Position numbers and translations under genes: made by a program. A DNA stretch of 35,105 nt, taken from contig JBBRMG010000011.1 in NCBI GenBank assembly GCA_038230955.1, positions 1-35,105 on the forward strand, read 5' to 3'. Each line of letters starts with the position of its first letter. The stretch's first letter is position 1. Below the pieces are notes generated by a model. That model had not been told where the DNA came from. It made no database searches and saw only the letters and a program-made list of their open reading frames with translations. Shown one piece after another: positions 8,267-16,009 of this stretch. This stretch comes from JBBRMG01 sp038230955 (GTDB taxonomy: Bacteria; Patescibacteriota; Doudnabacteria; UBA920).

Positions 8267-9712
8267 ATGAAAAAAACCAAGATTATCTGCACTATTGGGC
8301 CGTCCTCCCAGGACCCAAAAGTCTTAACGAAAATGATAAAAAACGGGATGAACGTCGCCCGTTTAAATTTTTCTCACGGCACATATGAGAACCATACAGT
8401 GTTGATGAAAAACATCCGTGAGGTCTCTCGTAAATTAAAAATCCCGGTGGCTATTATGCAGGATTTACAAGGGCCGAAGATTCGGGTATCAGCATTGTCG
8501 AAGCCCATTAGTGTAAAGAAAGGCCAAAAGGTAATTATAGGTGAGGATTTTACTTTGGACTTTGACATTTCAGGGTCTATTAAGCCAAAGGATAATATTT
8601 TAATTGAAGACGGACTGATTGAATTATTGGTGACTAAGGTTACGCCGAGCAAGTCTGGTAGTAAGTCTGGCAGTAATTCTGGTAAGAACAATGGCGGTAA
8701 AATTTTCTGTACAGTGATTACCCCAGGGGTAATTCAATCACACAAAGGAGTAAACTTGCCACGGTCAAAAGTTACATTCCCCATTTTTACAGAAAAAGAT
8801 ATTCAGGATTTGAAGTTTGGTTTGAAATCAGATGTGGATTTAGTGGCGTTATCATTTGTTCGCAACCGAGCGGACATTATCAAAATGAAAGAGCTGATAA
8901 AAAAATACAACCCCCGGGGGAATGAAGCTCCCAGAATTGTGGCCAAAATTGAACGGAATGAAGGAGTGGAAAACTTTGATAGCATTTTGGAAGAAGTTGA
9001 TGCCGTCATGGTAGCCCGGGGCGACCTCGGAGTAGAAATGTCGGACACCCAAGTGCCGATAATTCAAAAAACTATTATTACTAAATGTGTGGCTGCAGCC
9101 AAGCCGGTAATTGTGGCAACGCAAATGTTGGATTCAATGATTCGTAATCCTAGACCGACTCGAGCGGAAGTATCGGATGTTGCCAATGCTGTTATTGATC
9201 ATGCTGATGCCGTTATGTTATCGGGAGAATCTGCCTTTGGTAATTATCCGGTAGAAGCGGTCAGCGAAATGAATCGGATTATTGAAGCGACGGAAAGCTC
9301 GCCGTATGCGCATGACGCGCACCCCTTTGTGGGCCCGCAGGACCATGCCGGAGCATCACTCATTGCTGAAGCTGTAGGGAAATTAGCTCAGGGTGTGGGT
9401 GCGCAGGCCATTATCGGCACCACAGAAACTGGCTTTACTGCGCGGTTTATTGCCCATCAGCGGCCAGAAGCGCCCATTATTATAATGACTGATCGGCCAA
9501 AAGTATATCGCCAAATGACTTTGCTCTGGGGCATTACTCCACTCTATGTCCAAAGTCTAGCCGCATTTAAGAATGTCAGCAATCTCATGGATTATTTTAT
9601 GACCCAGACTAAGAAACTGAAACTGATTAAGAAAGGTGACAAAGTAGTGTTAGTGGCCGGTAACCCTCTGGGTCAGAGAATGAACTTAGTGCAAGCTGTT
9701 ACGGTTAGATGA
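8267..9712 (+). CDS. pyk: Pyruvate kinase
   Basis: This 481-aa enzyme converts phosphoenolpyruvate and ADP to pyruvate and ATP at the end of glycolysis in the cytoplasm. It starts with the family N-terminus KTKIICTIGPSS and shows MNVARLNFSHG and IMQDLQGPKIR. The catalytic KIERNEGV is at about 226-233, with MVARGDLGVE and ATQMLDSMIRNPRPTRAEVSDVAN (positions about 249-310) in the TIM barrel. The C-terminal domain is complete and ends VAGNPLGQRMN. The length is typical. The B domain carries a Ser/Gly/Lys repeat (about residues 128-143) from 8648-8701 that looks like slippage-derived low complexity in a surface loop. TATAAT at 8237-8242 may be a promoter. The stop overlaps the convergent membrane protein gene by 8 nt. 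Confidence 0.97.
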   Translation: MKKTKIICTIGPSSQDPKVLTKMIKNGMNVARLNFSHGTYENHTVLMKNIREVSRKLKIPVAIMQDLQGPKIRVSALSKPISVKKGQKVIIGEDFTLDFDISGSIKPKDNILIEDGLIELLVTKVTPSKSGSKSGSNSGKNNGGKIFCTVITPGVIQSHKGVNLPRSKVTFPIFTEKDIQDLKFGLKSDVDLVALSFVRNRADIIKMKELIKKYNPRGNEAPRIVAKIERNEGVENFDSILEEVDAVMVARGDLGVEMSDTQVPIIQKTIITKCVAAAKPVIVATQMLDSMIRNPRPTRAEVSDVANAVIDHADAVMLSGESAFGNYPVEAVSEMNRIIEATESSPYAHDAHPFVGPQDHAGASLIAEAVGKLAQGVGAQAIIGTTETGFTARFIAHQRPEAPIIIMTDRPKVYRQMTLLWGITPLYVQSLAAFKNVSNLMDYFMTQTKKLKLIKKGDKVVLVAGNPLGQRMNLVQAVTVR

Positions 9713-10112
9713 GGTAGTAAATAGCTGTCATGGTGCCACCCAGTAAGCCCATGAATAAGTCTTTCATGGTATCGGCATTGCTTGGTTGGAAGTGTGGGTG
9801 GTGATAAATGAGAGTATCAACAGTGAATTCCCCGAACTCCCATAGCACCGCGGCTAGAACTACTAAGGATATAATGAATATTGCTCGCAGTTGCCAGTTC
9901 ATATTCTCAGCCCGGTGTTCTTTTTGAACAGCATCTATGAATATGTTAGCGCTAATAGCAATCGCGATGCCGCCAATAAGATGCATGGGTATATCGAACC
10001 AATGGAATTTTGTATATAAACCGAAGTCTATACCAAAAACATTATGAATTGCTAGTACAATAACTGGCGCAATTGCCATCAAGCCTAAAGTTTTAAGATG
10101 AAATTTATTCAT
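9705..10112 (-). CDS. Small integral membrane protein, function unknown
   Basis: This 135-aa protein has about four hydrophobic helices: residues 8-28, 38-60, 75-92 and 115-135. The conserved-looking polar positions FDIPMHLIGG (about 40-49), WEFGEFTVD (about 91-99) and DTMKDLFMGLLGG (about 118-130) suggest a membrane enzyme or transporter fold related to DUF2238-like proteins, but I do not assign a function. ATG 10110-10112 is used. The 3' end overlaps pyk by 8 nt in convergent orientation, a compact arrangement without a visible terminator between them. Confidence 0.75.
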   Translation of the reverse strand: MNKFHLKTLGLMAIAPVIVLAIHNVFGIDFGLYTKFHWFDIPMHLIGGIAIAISANIFIDAVQKEHRAENMNWQLRAIFIISLVVLAAVLWEFGEFTVDTLIYHHPHFQPSNADTMKDLFMGLLGGTMTAIYYLI

Positions 10113-10159
10113 AGAGTAATTGTATCAAAAATACGGCCATATGGCCGCATTAGTTTTTC

Positions 10160-10249
10160 TGGAGGAGAGAGGGGGATTCGAACCCCCGAACCGTTTGACC
10201 GGTTACTCGCTTTCCAAGCGAGCGCACTAGACCACTATGCGACCTCTCC
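10160..10249 (-). tRNA. tRNA-Ser (anticodon GGA)
   Basis: Read on the minus strand, the acceptor is GGAGAGG (10243-10249) paired with TCTCTCC. The D arm closes GCA/TGC, the anticodon stem CTCGC/GCGAG encloses TTGGAAA (anticodon GGA), and a long variable arm follows (ACCG...CGGT region), as in class II serine tRNAs. The T arm is GGGGG-TTCGAAT-CCCCC. After the acceptor come T and CCA, so CCA appears to be encoded and the discriminator base is U rather than the usual G. A long hairpin (10323-10365) lies upstream. Confidence 0.93.
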
Positions 10250-10322
10250 TCGTCGTCCGTCACTGCGACTGCTTCAAATGCGCCTCAGCACATTTTCATC
10301 CGTCTCCGTAACGTACTCCTCT

Positions 10323-10365
10323 CAATTTTTTGCTTAACTCGCATGCGAGCCCAAGCAAAAAATTG
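10323..10365. repeat. Long perfect inverted repeat upstream of tRNA-Ser
   Basis: CAATTTTTTGCTT (10323-10335) is exactly complementary to AAGCAAAAAATTG (10353-10365), giving a 13-bp stem. Inside it is the 12-nt palindrome CTCGCATGCGAG (10338-10349). There is no T run after the stem on either strand, so it is not a standard terminator. It lies between the divergent tRNA-Ser and HD hydrolase genes. Confidence 0.8.
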
Positions 10366-10380
10366 TACATTTACCAATAT

Positions 10381-10408
10381 TTGTAACCATCAAATTTTAA
10401 CATAAAAT
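10381..10408 (+). promoter_or_regulatory. Promoter of the HD hydrolase-dnaG-rpoD cluster
   Basis: TTGTAA (10381-10386), 16-nt spacer, TAAAAT (10403-10408). Predicted transcript start near 10415, giving a leader of about 48 nt before ATG 10463. Confidence 0.55.
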
Positions 10409-10462
10409 AGTGCTCATGTCGAGTTGCCCAGAGGTGCGGTTTACTGGTAAAGTATAGGTACA

Positions 10463-11026
10463 ATGACAAACTTTGAATCGCAAAATATACCGTATTTAAG
10501 CCAAGAAACTCTGGAATCAATTAAGTTTTCTGCCGAGGCTCATAAAGATCAAGTCCGAATTAAAGGTGGTCCATTTATATCTCATCCTGTGGCGGTTGGT
10601 TTAATTCTTTCACGAGCTGGTTTCCCTGACAAAGTTGTTATGGCTGGTTTTTTGCATGACGTGATTGAAGATACAAAATATACATATGAGGATATTAAAT
10701 CTAGATTTGGCGAGGGTGTAGCTAATTTGGTCCGGTGGGTTACTTATGACCAAGACTTGCCAACCGATGAGGGCAAAATCATTTATCGAAAACAACTCAG
10801 CGAGGGGCCGGTTGAAGCTTGCGCTATTAGCGCCGCTGACTTGTTAGCCAACCGTACAGACACCTTGCACGCGTTGCAAAATGGAGTGGACTGGCACGGC
10901 GATGGCGCAAAAATGATAGAGTATGATACCAAACGTTTGAAAATTATTAAACAACGACTTAATCATCAGCTAGTTCAGGAAGTAGAAGCTATTATAGAAC
11001 AAGCACACCAATTTTTTAATAAATAA
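10463..11026 (+). CDS. HD-domain phosphohydrolase, (p)ppGpp hydrolase-like (MESH1/SpoT HD type)
   Basis: This 187-aa protein matches the small stand-alone HD hydrolases related to the hydrolase domain of RelA/SpoT. Metal-binding motifs are in order: HxxxV near residue 41 (ISHPVAVGLIL), the HD pair in AGFLHDVIEDT (about 61-71), and AADLLANR (about 124-131). This family removes pyrophosphate from the 3' position of (p)ppGpp, though other nucleotide substrates are possible. No synthetase or TGS domain is present. It ends 2 nt before dnaG, so it is co-transcribed with the primase and sigma factor genes, a link between an alarmone-type hydrolase and replication and transcription initiation. Confidence 0.85.
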   Translation: MTNFESQNIPYLSQETLESIKFSAEAHKDQVRIKGGPFISHPVAVGLILSRAGFPDKVVMAGFLHDVIEDTKYTYEDIKSRFGEGVANLVRWVTYDQDLPTDEGKIIYRKQLSEGPVEACAISAADLLANRTDTLHALQNGVDWHGDGAKMIEYDTKRLKIIKQRLNHQLVQEVEAIIEQAHQFFNK

Positions 11027-11028
11027 AC

Positions 11029-12825
11029 ATGGCCGACCAAGTTCTGCAAGACATTAAAGACCGCCTTGATATTATCGAGGTTATAGGTTCGTACATCACT
11101 CTAAAGAAAAGTGGAGCGAATTACAAAGCGAGTTGTCCTTTTCACAATGAAAAGAGCGCGTCTTTGATGGTGTCGGCACCCAAACAAATCTGGCACTGTT
11201 TTGGTTGCGGCGAAGGCGGCGATATTTTTGGGTTTGTTATGCGCTATGAGAACATTGAGTTCAGGGACTCATTAAAATTGCTTGCTCAGCGCGCCGGGGT
11301 AGAATTGCCTCAGTACAACCGCGCGGCCAAAGACGCAACACCAGATGAATCGGAAGCCCTAATTCGGATTAATGATTTCGCCGCCCGATTTTATCATCAA
11401 AGTCTTCTGTCGCCACACGGTAAGACAGCCCTAGATTATTTACATAGCCGGGGCCTAACAGACGGTACTATTGCCGACTGGGGGATTGGCTTTGCGCCTG
11501 ATGATTTTCATTTGTTAGAAAGTGCATTGAAGCAAAAAGGAGTTACGTTAGAACAGATGGTTCGGGCTGGAGTCAGTGTGAAGAATGATCGCGGCCAAAT
11601 GTATGATCGATTTCGTAACCGCATTACTTTTCCAATAAAAGATTATTACGGCAACGTTGTTGGGTTCACCGCTCGCATTTTAGACGACGATACCGGGCAA
11701 GCGCAACAAGCTAAGTACGTAAACAGTCCGGAGACACCAATTTATAATAAGAGCAAAGTCTTGTTTGGTTTGCATGCCGCCAAAGAAGCCATTCGCAAAG
11801 CTGATGAAGTGGTTGTAGTAGAGGGGCAAATGGATGTCATCATGCCGCACCAAGCGGGGTTTACTAACACCGTGGCTTCCAGTGGCACAGCCCTAACTGA
11901 ACAACAATTAAAACAGCTTGGCCGGTTAACCAAGAATATTAAATTTTGTTTTGATGCTGACAGCGCCGGTCTACAAGCCACTCGTCGTGCGGGGGAAATT
12001 GCTTTGCAGCAAGGGTTACGTTTAAAAATTATTGTACTGACAGATGTAAAAGATCCGGATGAATTAATTCGCAAAGGCTCCGGGTTATGGGAGAAAGCGG
12101 TAAAAGAGGCGGTTTGGTTTATCGATTACTATATTAATCGTGCCGCTAATTTGCATCCATCGGGTTCAGTGGAACAAAAACATTACTTGAGCGAAACTGT
12201 TTTGCCTTTGCTGGGTTATATTACCGATCCTGTCGAGCAGGATCACTATGTCCATAGTCTAAGTACCGATTTTTTGATATCAGAAAAAGTGATTCGTGAT
12301 GAGTTAAAGAAGACTGCATCTGCTCAACTAGCAGGTGTGACTAGCGCCCAGACTTCTGAAGCTCAATTTGCTCAAGCTGACCCGGCCACAAGAGCCCAGT
12401 TAAGCTTAGAGAAGCAAGTCCTCGGGGGGCTACTATTTAGCCCTGAGTACGTAAAATTTGCCCAAGAACAGGGTTTGGGTGATGAAATGGAGAATCCTAC
12501 CCTGAAACAGCTCGCAAACGCTGCCTTGCTGGGGGAATTAGACCAATCCGCTGTCAATGGTGAGGTACTAGCCAAAGAGGCTCTATTTATGGTAGAATCA
12601 CAGTTAGACAATCTAGACAACAACGAACTGGCGCTTATGCGCGAGTTGGAAAAAAGCCTGTTTTTACTAAAGCTTGCATCGATCAAGCGCCGCCAGCAGG
12701 AACTAACTCTTGAAATCAAAAAACTGGAAAAACAAAATGACAATTTAGGAGTTGAGCAACTCACCAAAATTTTTGCGGAATTGGTCGGACAACGATCAAA
12801 TATAGAAGCGCAACTTGCTCAGTAA
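11029..12825 (+). CDS. dnaG: DNA primase
   Basis: This 598-aa protein synthesises RNA primers at the replication fork. The N-terminal CHC2-type zinc finger is intact (CPFHNEK near residues 37-43, HCFGCGEGGD near 56-65). The RNA polymerase core follows, with the Toprim motifs VVVEGQMDVI (about 263-272) and FDADSAG (about 312-318). A C-terminal helical region (about 440-598) would bind helicase. The length is normal for DnaG. It starts 2 nt after the HD hydrolase gene and is followed after about 50 nt by the primary sigma gene, the classic dnaG-rpoD order, without rpsU. Confidence 0.97.
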   Translation: MADQVLQDIKDRLDIIEVIGSYITLKKSGANYKASCPFHNEKSASLMVSAPKQIWHCFGCGEGGDIFGFVMRYENIEFRDSLKLLAQRAGVELPQYNRAAKDATPDESEALIRINDFAARFYHQSLLSPHGKTALDYLHSRGLTDGTIADWGIGFAPDDFHLLESALKQKGVTLEQMVRAGVSVKNDRGQMYDRFRNRITFPIKDYYGNVVGFTARILDDDTGQAQQAKYVNSPETPIYNKSKVLFGLHAAKEAIRKADEVVVVEGQMDVIMPHQAGFTNTVASSGTALTEQQLKQLGRLTKNIKFCFDADSAGLQATRRAGEIALQQGLRLKIIVLTDVKDPDELIRKGSGLWEKAVKEAVWFIDYYINRAANLHPSGSVEQKHYLSETVLPLLGYITDPVEQDHYVHSLSTDFLISEKVIRDELKKTASAQLAGVTSAQTSEAQFAQADPATRAQLSLEKQVLGGLLFSPEYVKFAQEQGLGDEMENPTLKQLANAALLGELDQSAVNGEVLAKEALFMVESQLDNLDNNELALMRELEKSLFLLKLASIKRRQQELTLEIKKLEKQNDNLGVEQLTKIFAELVGQRSNIEAQLAQ

Positions 12826-12877
12826 CGTAACGAGTTTTTCAATAATTTTTTGTATCGTTCTAATTTAATTTTTGTAT

Positions 12878-14272
12878 ATGGCCCCATCTAAGAAGACAAC
12901 GAAGAAGTCTGCACCAAAAAAATTGGCAGCGAAAACTGCTAGTAAGAAAGTCGCACCTAACAAGAAACCCACTGCGCTTAAAAATAAAGCAGCGAAAAAA
13001 TCGGCAAATAAACCAAGTGCCAAAAAAGCATTAGCCAAGCGTCCAGTTAAAGGTGCCCAATCAAATAAAAAGAGTATCGCCAAGACCGGCACGAAAGCCA
13101 AAGGAAAGTCATCGGGCCGTAAGTCTAAAGTTGAATTATCACCTGAAACTCAAGCCAAATTGGATCTTGCGCTAGCAGCATTGCTGGAAAAAGGTCTTGG
13201 TCGCGGTTTCGTTACTGAAGCTGAAATTATGCACGCCATGCCGTTGATGGAAGATGACATTCTCGGCCTCGAACGCGTTATGGATGGATTAGAAAAACGT
13301 GGCGTGGAAATTGTTGATCAAGAGGTGGCTAGCGTATGGGAACAAACCAAAACCGAAGATGGCGTGGAAGAGTCGGCCGCTAAGACTGCCGGCAAAAAAA
13401 AGAAAGATGAGTTGCTCGACGGTTTTGACCTCGGTGATATTTACGATGATTCCATTCAGATGTACCTCCGTGAAATTGGTAAAGTATCTTTGTTAACCGG
13501 CCAGGAAGAAGTTGATTTGGCTAAACGTATTGGCAAGGGTGATGTTGCCGCTCACAAGAAATTGACCGAAGCTAATTTACGTTTAGTAGTCTCTATTGCC
13601 AAAAAGTATATGGGCCGTAACCTGGGCTTGCTTGATTTAATCCAAGAAGGCAACTTAGGTTTGTTCCGTGCGGTCGACAAGTTCGACTGGCGCAAAGGCT
13701 ACAAGTTTTCTACTTACGCCACTTGGTGGATTCGTCAAGCCATTACCCGTGCTTTGGCCGATCAGTCCCGAACCATCCGTATTCCGGTGCACATGGTGGA
13801 AACTTTGAACAAATACGCTCAGGCCGAACGCCAGTTGGTGCAAGATTTAGGTCGCGAACCATTGCCAGAGGAAATTGCTGCTGAAATGGGTGTAGACGTC
13901 GAAAAAGTTTATCATCTAAAAAAGATTTCTCAGGAAACTGTGTCCATAGATGCCCCCGTGGGTGACGACAGCGATAGCGAAGAAGGCTCTTACTTGCAAG
14001 ATTTCATTGAGGACGAAGACAGGCCAAAGCCAACCGAAATGGCTGGTCGTCAGTTGCTCAAAGAATACGTGCAAAATATTTTAAAAGATTTAGACCCACG
14101 TGAACAGAAGATTTTGAAAATGCGCTTCGGTCTAGAAGATGGTGTGACTCATACATTGGAAGAAGTCGGTGAAGAGTTCGGTGTCACTCGCGAGCGTATC
14201 CGTCAGATTGAAGCGAAAGCGCTGGAAAAGATTAAAGAGCACGTGGATATTCACAAGTTGAGAGACTACTAG
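12878..14272 (+). CDS. rpoD: Primary RNA polymerase sigma factor (sigma70/SigA) with a Lys/Ala-rich N-terminal tail
   Basis: The ATG at 12878 gives 464 aa; a TTG two codons upstream is less likely. Residues 1-80 are a low-complexity basic tail of Lys, Ala, Ser and Pro resembling a histone H1 tail. A short region 1.1-like segment follows (about 85-140). Region 1.2 contains DDSIQMYLREIGKV (about 190-203). Region 2 has NLRLVVSIAKKYMGR, LGLLDLIQEGNLGL and YKFSTYATWWIRQAITRA, covering -10 recognition and melting. Region 3 is DQSRTIRIPVHMVE. Region 4.2 is the helix-turn-helix EFGVTRERIRQIEAKALEKI, for the -35 box. The many TTGACA/TATAAT-like promoters in this window fit a SigA-type factor. Confidence 0.97.
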   Translation: MAPSKKTTKKSAPKKLAAKTASKKVAPNKKPTALKNKAAKKSANKPSAKKALAKRPVKGAQSNKKSIAKTGTKAKGKSSGRKSKVELSPETQAKLDLALAALLEKGLGRGFVTEAEIMHAMPLMEDDILGLERVMDGLEKRGVEIVDQEVASVWEQTKTEDGVEESAAKTAGKKKKDELLDGFDLGDIYDDSIQMYLREIGKVSLLTGQEEVDLAKRIGKGDVAAHKKLTEANLRLVVSIAKKYMGRNLGLLDLIQEGNLGLFRAVDKFDWRKGYKFSTYATWWIRQAITRALADQSRTIRIPVHMVETLNKYAQAERQLVQDLGREPLPEEIAAEMGVDVEKVYHLKKISQETVSIDAPVGDDSDSEEGSYLQDFIEDEDRPKPTEMAGRQLLKEYVQNILKDLDPREQKILKMRFGLEDGVTHTLEEVGEEFGVTRERIRQIEAKALEKIKEHVDIHKLRDY

Positions 14273-14379
14273 GCGAGGTCTAATAATCAAGGACTATCTT
14301 TGTCAAAAGTTTTTTACCTTATTGAATAAGGAATAAATTTTTTACGGACTAAAGTTTAGAAAGATTTTAGATTTTAGCA

Positions 14380-14407
14380 TTGACACGCAGTGTAAATAGA
14401 ATACAAT
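14380..14407 (+). promoter_or_regulatory. Consensus promoter with no + strand gene downstream
   Basis: Perfect TTGACA (14380-14385), 16-nt spacer, TACAAT (14402-14407). Predicted transcription start near 14413-14415. There is no + strand ORF for over 2 kb; transcription would enter the 3' end of the convergent MazF/PemK-like gene. Confidence 0.75.
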
Positions 14408-14412
14408 TACTT

Positions 14413-14464
14413 TATTGTTGGCTTCGGCCTCCGAGGAACCCGTCATTTTTTTGACGGGTTCCGT
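14413..14464 (+). ncRNA. Candidate small RNA antisense to the 3' end of the MazF/PemK-like gene
   Basis: It begins at the predicted start of the promoter at 14380-14407. It has a small GGC-TTCG-GCC hairpin (14420-14429) and then an 11-bp stem, GGAACCCGTCA/TGACGGGTTCC (about 14435-14462), with a T-rich loop. The second hairpin overlaps the last codons of the convergent toxin-like gene (stop at 14443-14445). No T run follows the stem, so the 3' end is uncertain and the transcript may extend further as antisense RNA. Existence is inferred from promoter quality and structure only. Confidence 0.35.
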
Positions 14465-14859
14465 TTAGTTATTAGAGTCATAGCTGATAATATTACCTGT
14501 TCATAATCCGTTTCCTGTATCGTACAGATTTTTCTTAGTAAGCGCTTACTGCTAATCGTTCGAATTTGCGAAACTTTTGCGATTGGTAACTTATTTTTTA
14601 CCCTGATTTGAATATCAATTGAAAAAACTGATTGCTGAGTCGTGAGCGGTACTACCAATCCCATGTGGTCATTAATTATTTTAAGTATTAGTGCCGGCCT
14701 CTCAAAGTTATCATGCTTCCCATCAATTTCTACCCCAACATTAATGCCAAAAGCACACCACCATACTTCTCTTTCCTTAAAGTAAGGTTCATTATCGCGT
14801 TCATTGATTAACCGCTTTTTTACATTCCATTTATTGAAATTTCTGTAATAAGTGCTCAT
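14443..14859 (-). CDS. PemK/MazF-family toxin-like protein
   Basis: This 138-aa protein has the MazF/PemK hallmarks: EREVWWCAFGINVGVEIDGK (about 30-49), FERPALILK, VVPLTTQQ, and KVSQIRTISSKRLLRKI towards the C-terminus. Members are ribosome-independent mRNA interferases. No antitoxin ORF is adjacent on the same strand; a convergent promoter (14380-14407) could provide antisense RNA instead. ATG 14857-14859 is chosen: a TATGAT box ends 6 nt upstream (14866-14871), so the TTG at 14874 would lie inside the promoter, and the mRNA would be leaderless. The N-terminal 25 residues are an extension relative to compact MazF proteins. Whether it is toxic cannot be seen. Confidence 0.78.
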   Translation of the reverse strand: MSTYYRNFNKWNVKKRLINERDNEPYFKEREVWWCAFGINVGVEIDGKHDNFERPALILKIINDHMGLVVPLTTQQSVFSIDIQIRVKNKLPIAKVSQIRTISSKRLLRKICTIQETDYEQVILSAMTLITKRNPSKK

Positions 14860-14906
14860 TATTCCATCATACAAAAGTGAGCATCAAAGTATGTTAAAGA
14901 AATAAT

Positions 14907-14936
14907 AAAAAACTGACTCGTATAGGGGCAGTTTTT
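14907..14936 (-). terminator. Terminator of the acylphosphatase gene
   Basis: AAAAACTG (14907-14914) and CAGTTTTT (14929-14936) form a stem; on the minus strand it is followed by a T-rich tail. It overlaps the acylphosphatase stop codon. Confidence 0.6.
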
Positions 14937-15207
14937 AAATCTCAGCGTTGAATTCAGTGTATCCTTTGAGGTCTTCGGTTGATTCATAGTCAACTTTTTC
15001 GACTCGGGCGCCTGCTGGGCCGCTGTGGCACCAGCGTAGGAACTGTTTCAACTGATCGATTTCACCTTCCACTTCCACGAAAACATTTTGGTCCTGGTTG
15101 CGGACGATGCCGAATAACCCTAAGTCCATCGCTTGCTCAAGGGCACAATAGCGAAATCCGACTCGCTGAACTTTTCCGATAATAGTAATATCTACGTGTT
15201 TAATCAT
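14935..15207 (-). CDS. acyP: Acylphosphatase
   Basis: This 90-aa enzyme hydrolyses carboxyl-phosphate bonds such as acetyl phosphate or 1,3-bisphosphoglycerate. The phosphate-binding loop GKVQRVGFRY (about 10-19) contains the catalytic Arg, and the catalytic Asn is in GIVRNQDQNVFVEVEG (about 33-48). The length fits the family exactly. ATG 15205-15207 is preferred to the longer TTG start at 15243 because the promoter (TTGCTA, 17 nt, TACTAT) occupies that upstream segment and ends 7 nt before this ATG. The gene follows the alpha/beta hydrolase gene by about 39 nt but has its own promoter. Confidence 0.93.
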   Translation of the reverse strand: MIKHVDITIIGKVQRVGFRYCALEQAMDLGLFGIVRNQDQNVFVEVEGEIDQLKQFLRWCHSGPAGARVEKVDYESTEDLKGYTEFNAEI

Positions 15208-15214
15208 AAAGTGT

Positions 15215-15243
15215 ATAGTACTGGTTTGTGACCAGATTAGCAA
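15215..15243 (-). promoter_or_regulatory. Promoter of acyP with an internal palindrome; probable leaderless start
   Basis: Minus strand: TTGCTA (15238-15243), 17-nt spacer, TACTAT (15215-15220), then 7 nt to ATG. The spacer contains CTGGT-TTGTG-ACCAG (15221-15235), a possible operator. Confidence 0.6.
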
Positions 15244-15246
15244 CTA

Positions 15247-16008
15247 TTAATGTTTAGTTCCGTGTTTCAGGAATTTATTGATGATTGTATATGTGTGAGG
15301 TTGCATGAACAGTTTTGATGACAAATGCCCCCCACGTTTGAGTAAGATTAAATGACTCGCTGTCAGTTTGGCATATTTGCGTACTGAATCCGCGCTCACA
15401 ACATCGTCATCTTCAGCGTGGATTATCATAATTTTATTTCCAGCGATTTTTCTGGCCTCATAAGTGGGGTGATAAAACTTGCCAGTGCTAAGTTTGGCAT
15501 AACTCGTTTTAGTGGTACGGTAGCCGTTGCCGAAAGCTTCAGCCATAAACTTGAACATTTTATCTAATGGTTCTCTTTGTCTTTTGGCTTGCCAGTCTAC
15601 CATGGGGGATAGGGTCACAACGCGAGTAATTCGGGGATCAGGACTAGCTAGTAACGCGGCGGCACCACCAAAGCTTGTACCTAGTATATCGAGTGTGTCG
15701 AATTTTACTTTGTAACGTTTGTTGTTCCATAAATCCACAAACCCTTTTGGCAGTTCATCTATGATATCTAAAATATCTTGATGGGGTGAGATTTTTAGAA
15801 ATTCACCATCGCTTTCCCAGCTCCCACGGTAACGGGGCAGAAAAACCCAGTAACCTTTTTTGCTGTAGAATTCCATGAGTTCGTCTTTGCGTGGATATCC
15901 TGGCATGCCACTGCAAATTATTATAACCCGTATGGCTTTGCTAGATCGAGTGGGTGGCAGGAATTCTGTGACAATATCTTTTTTGAATCTGGTTCGAAGG
16001 AGGTACAT
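15247..16008 (-). CDS. Alpha/beta hydrolase (dienelactone hydrolase / S9 peptidase-like)
   Basis: This 253-aa protein has the nucleophile elbow GTSFGG (about residue 109, Ser), an acid loop HAEDDDVV (about 198-205) and a catalytic His in RGGHLSSK (about 228-235). Together these form a Ser-Asp-His triad. CSGMPGYPRKDE (about 32-43) likely forms the oxyanion region. There is no signal peptide, so it is cytoplasmic. The substrate is unknown; members act on esters or short peptides. ATG 16006-16008 begins 1 nt after the TAA of the upstream flavodoxin-like gene, so the two are translationally coupled and probably one operon. Confidence 0.85.
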   Translation of the reverse strand: MYLLRTRFKKDIVTEFLPPTRSSKAIRVIIICSGMPGYPRKDELMEFYSKKGYWVFLPRYRGSWESDGEFLKISPHQDILDIIDELPKGFVDLWNNKRYKVKFDTLDILGTSFGGAAALLASPDPRITRVVTLSPMVDWQAKRQREPLDKMFKFMAEAFGNGYRTTKTSYAKLSTGKFYHPTYEARKIAGNKIMIIHAEDDDVVSADSVRKYAKLTASHLILLKRGGHLSSKLFMQPHTYTIINKFLKHGTKH

Positions 16009-16009
16009 A

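Noticed and set aside
14434..14463. Hairpin as simple terminator of rpoD
   Set aside because: It lies 160 nt after the rpoD stop, behind a new consensus promoter, and has no T tail on the plus strand; a role in the small RNA or convergent gene end fits at least as well, though termination cannot be excluded.
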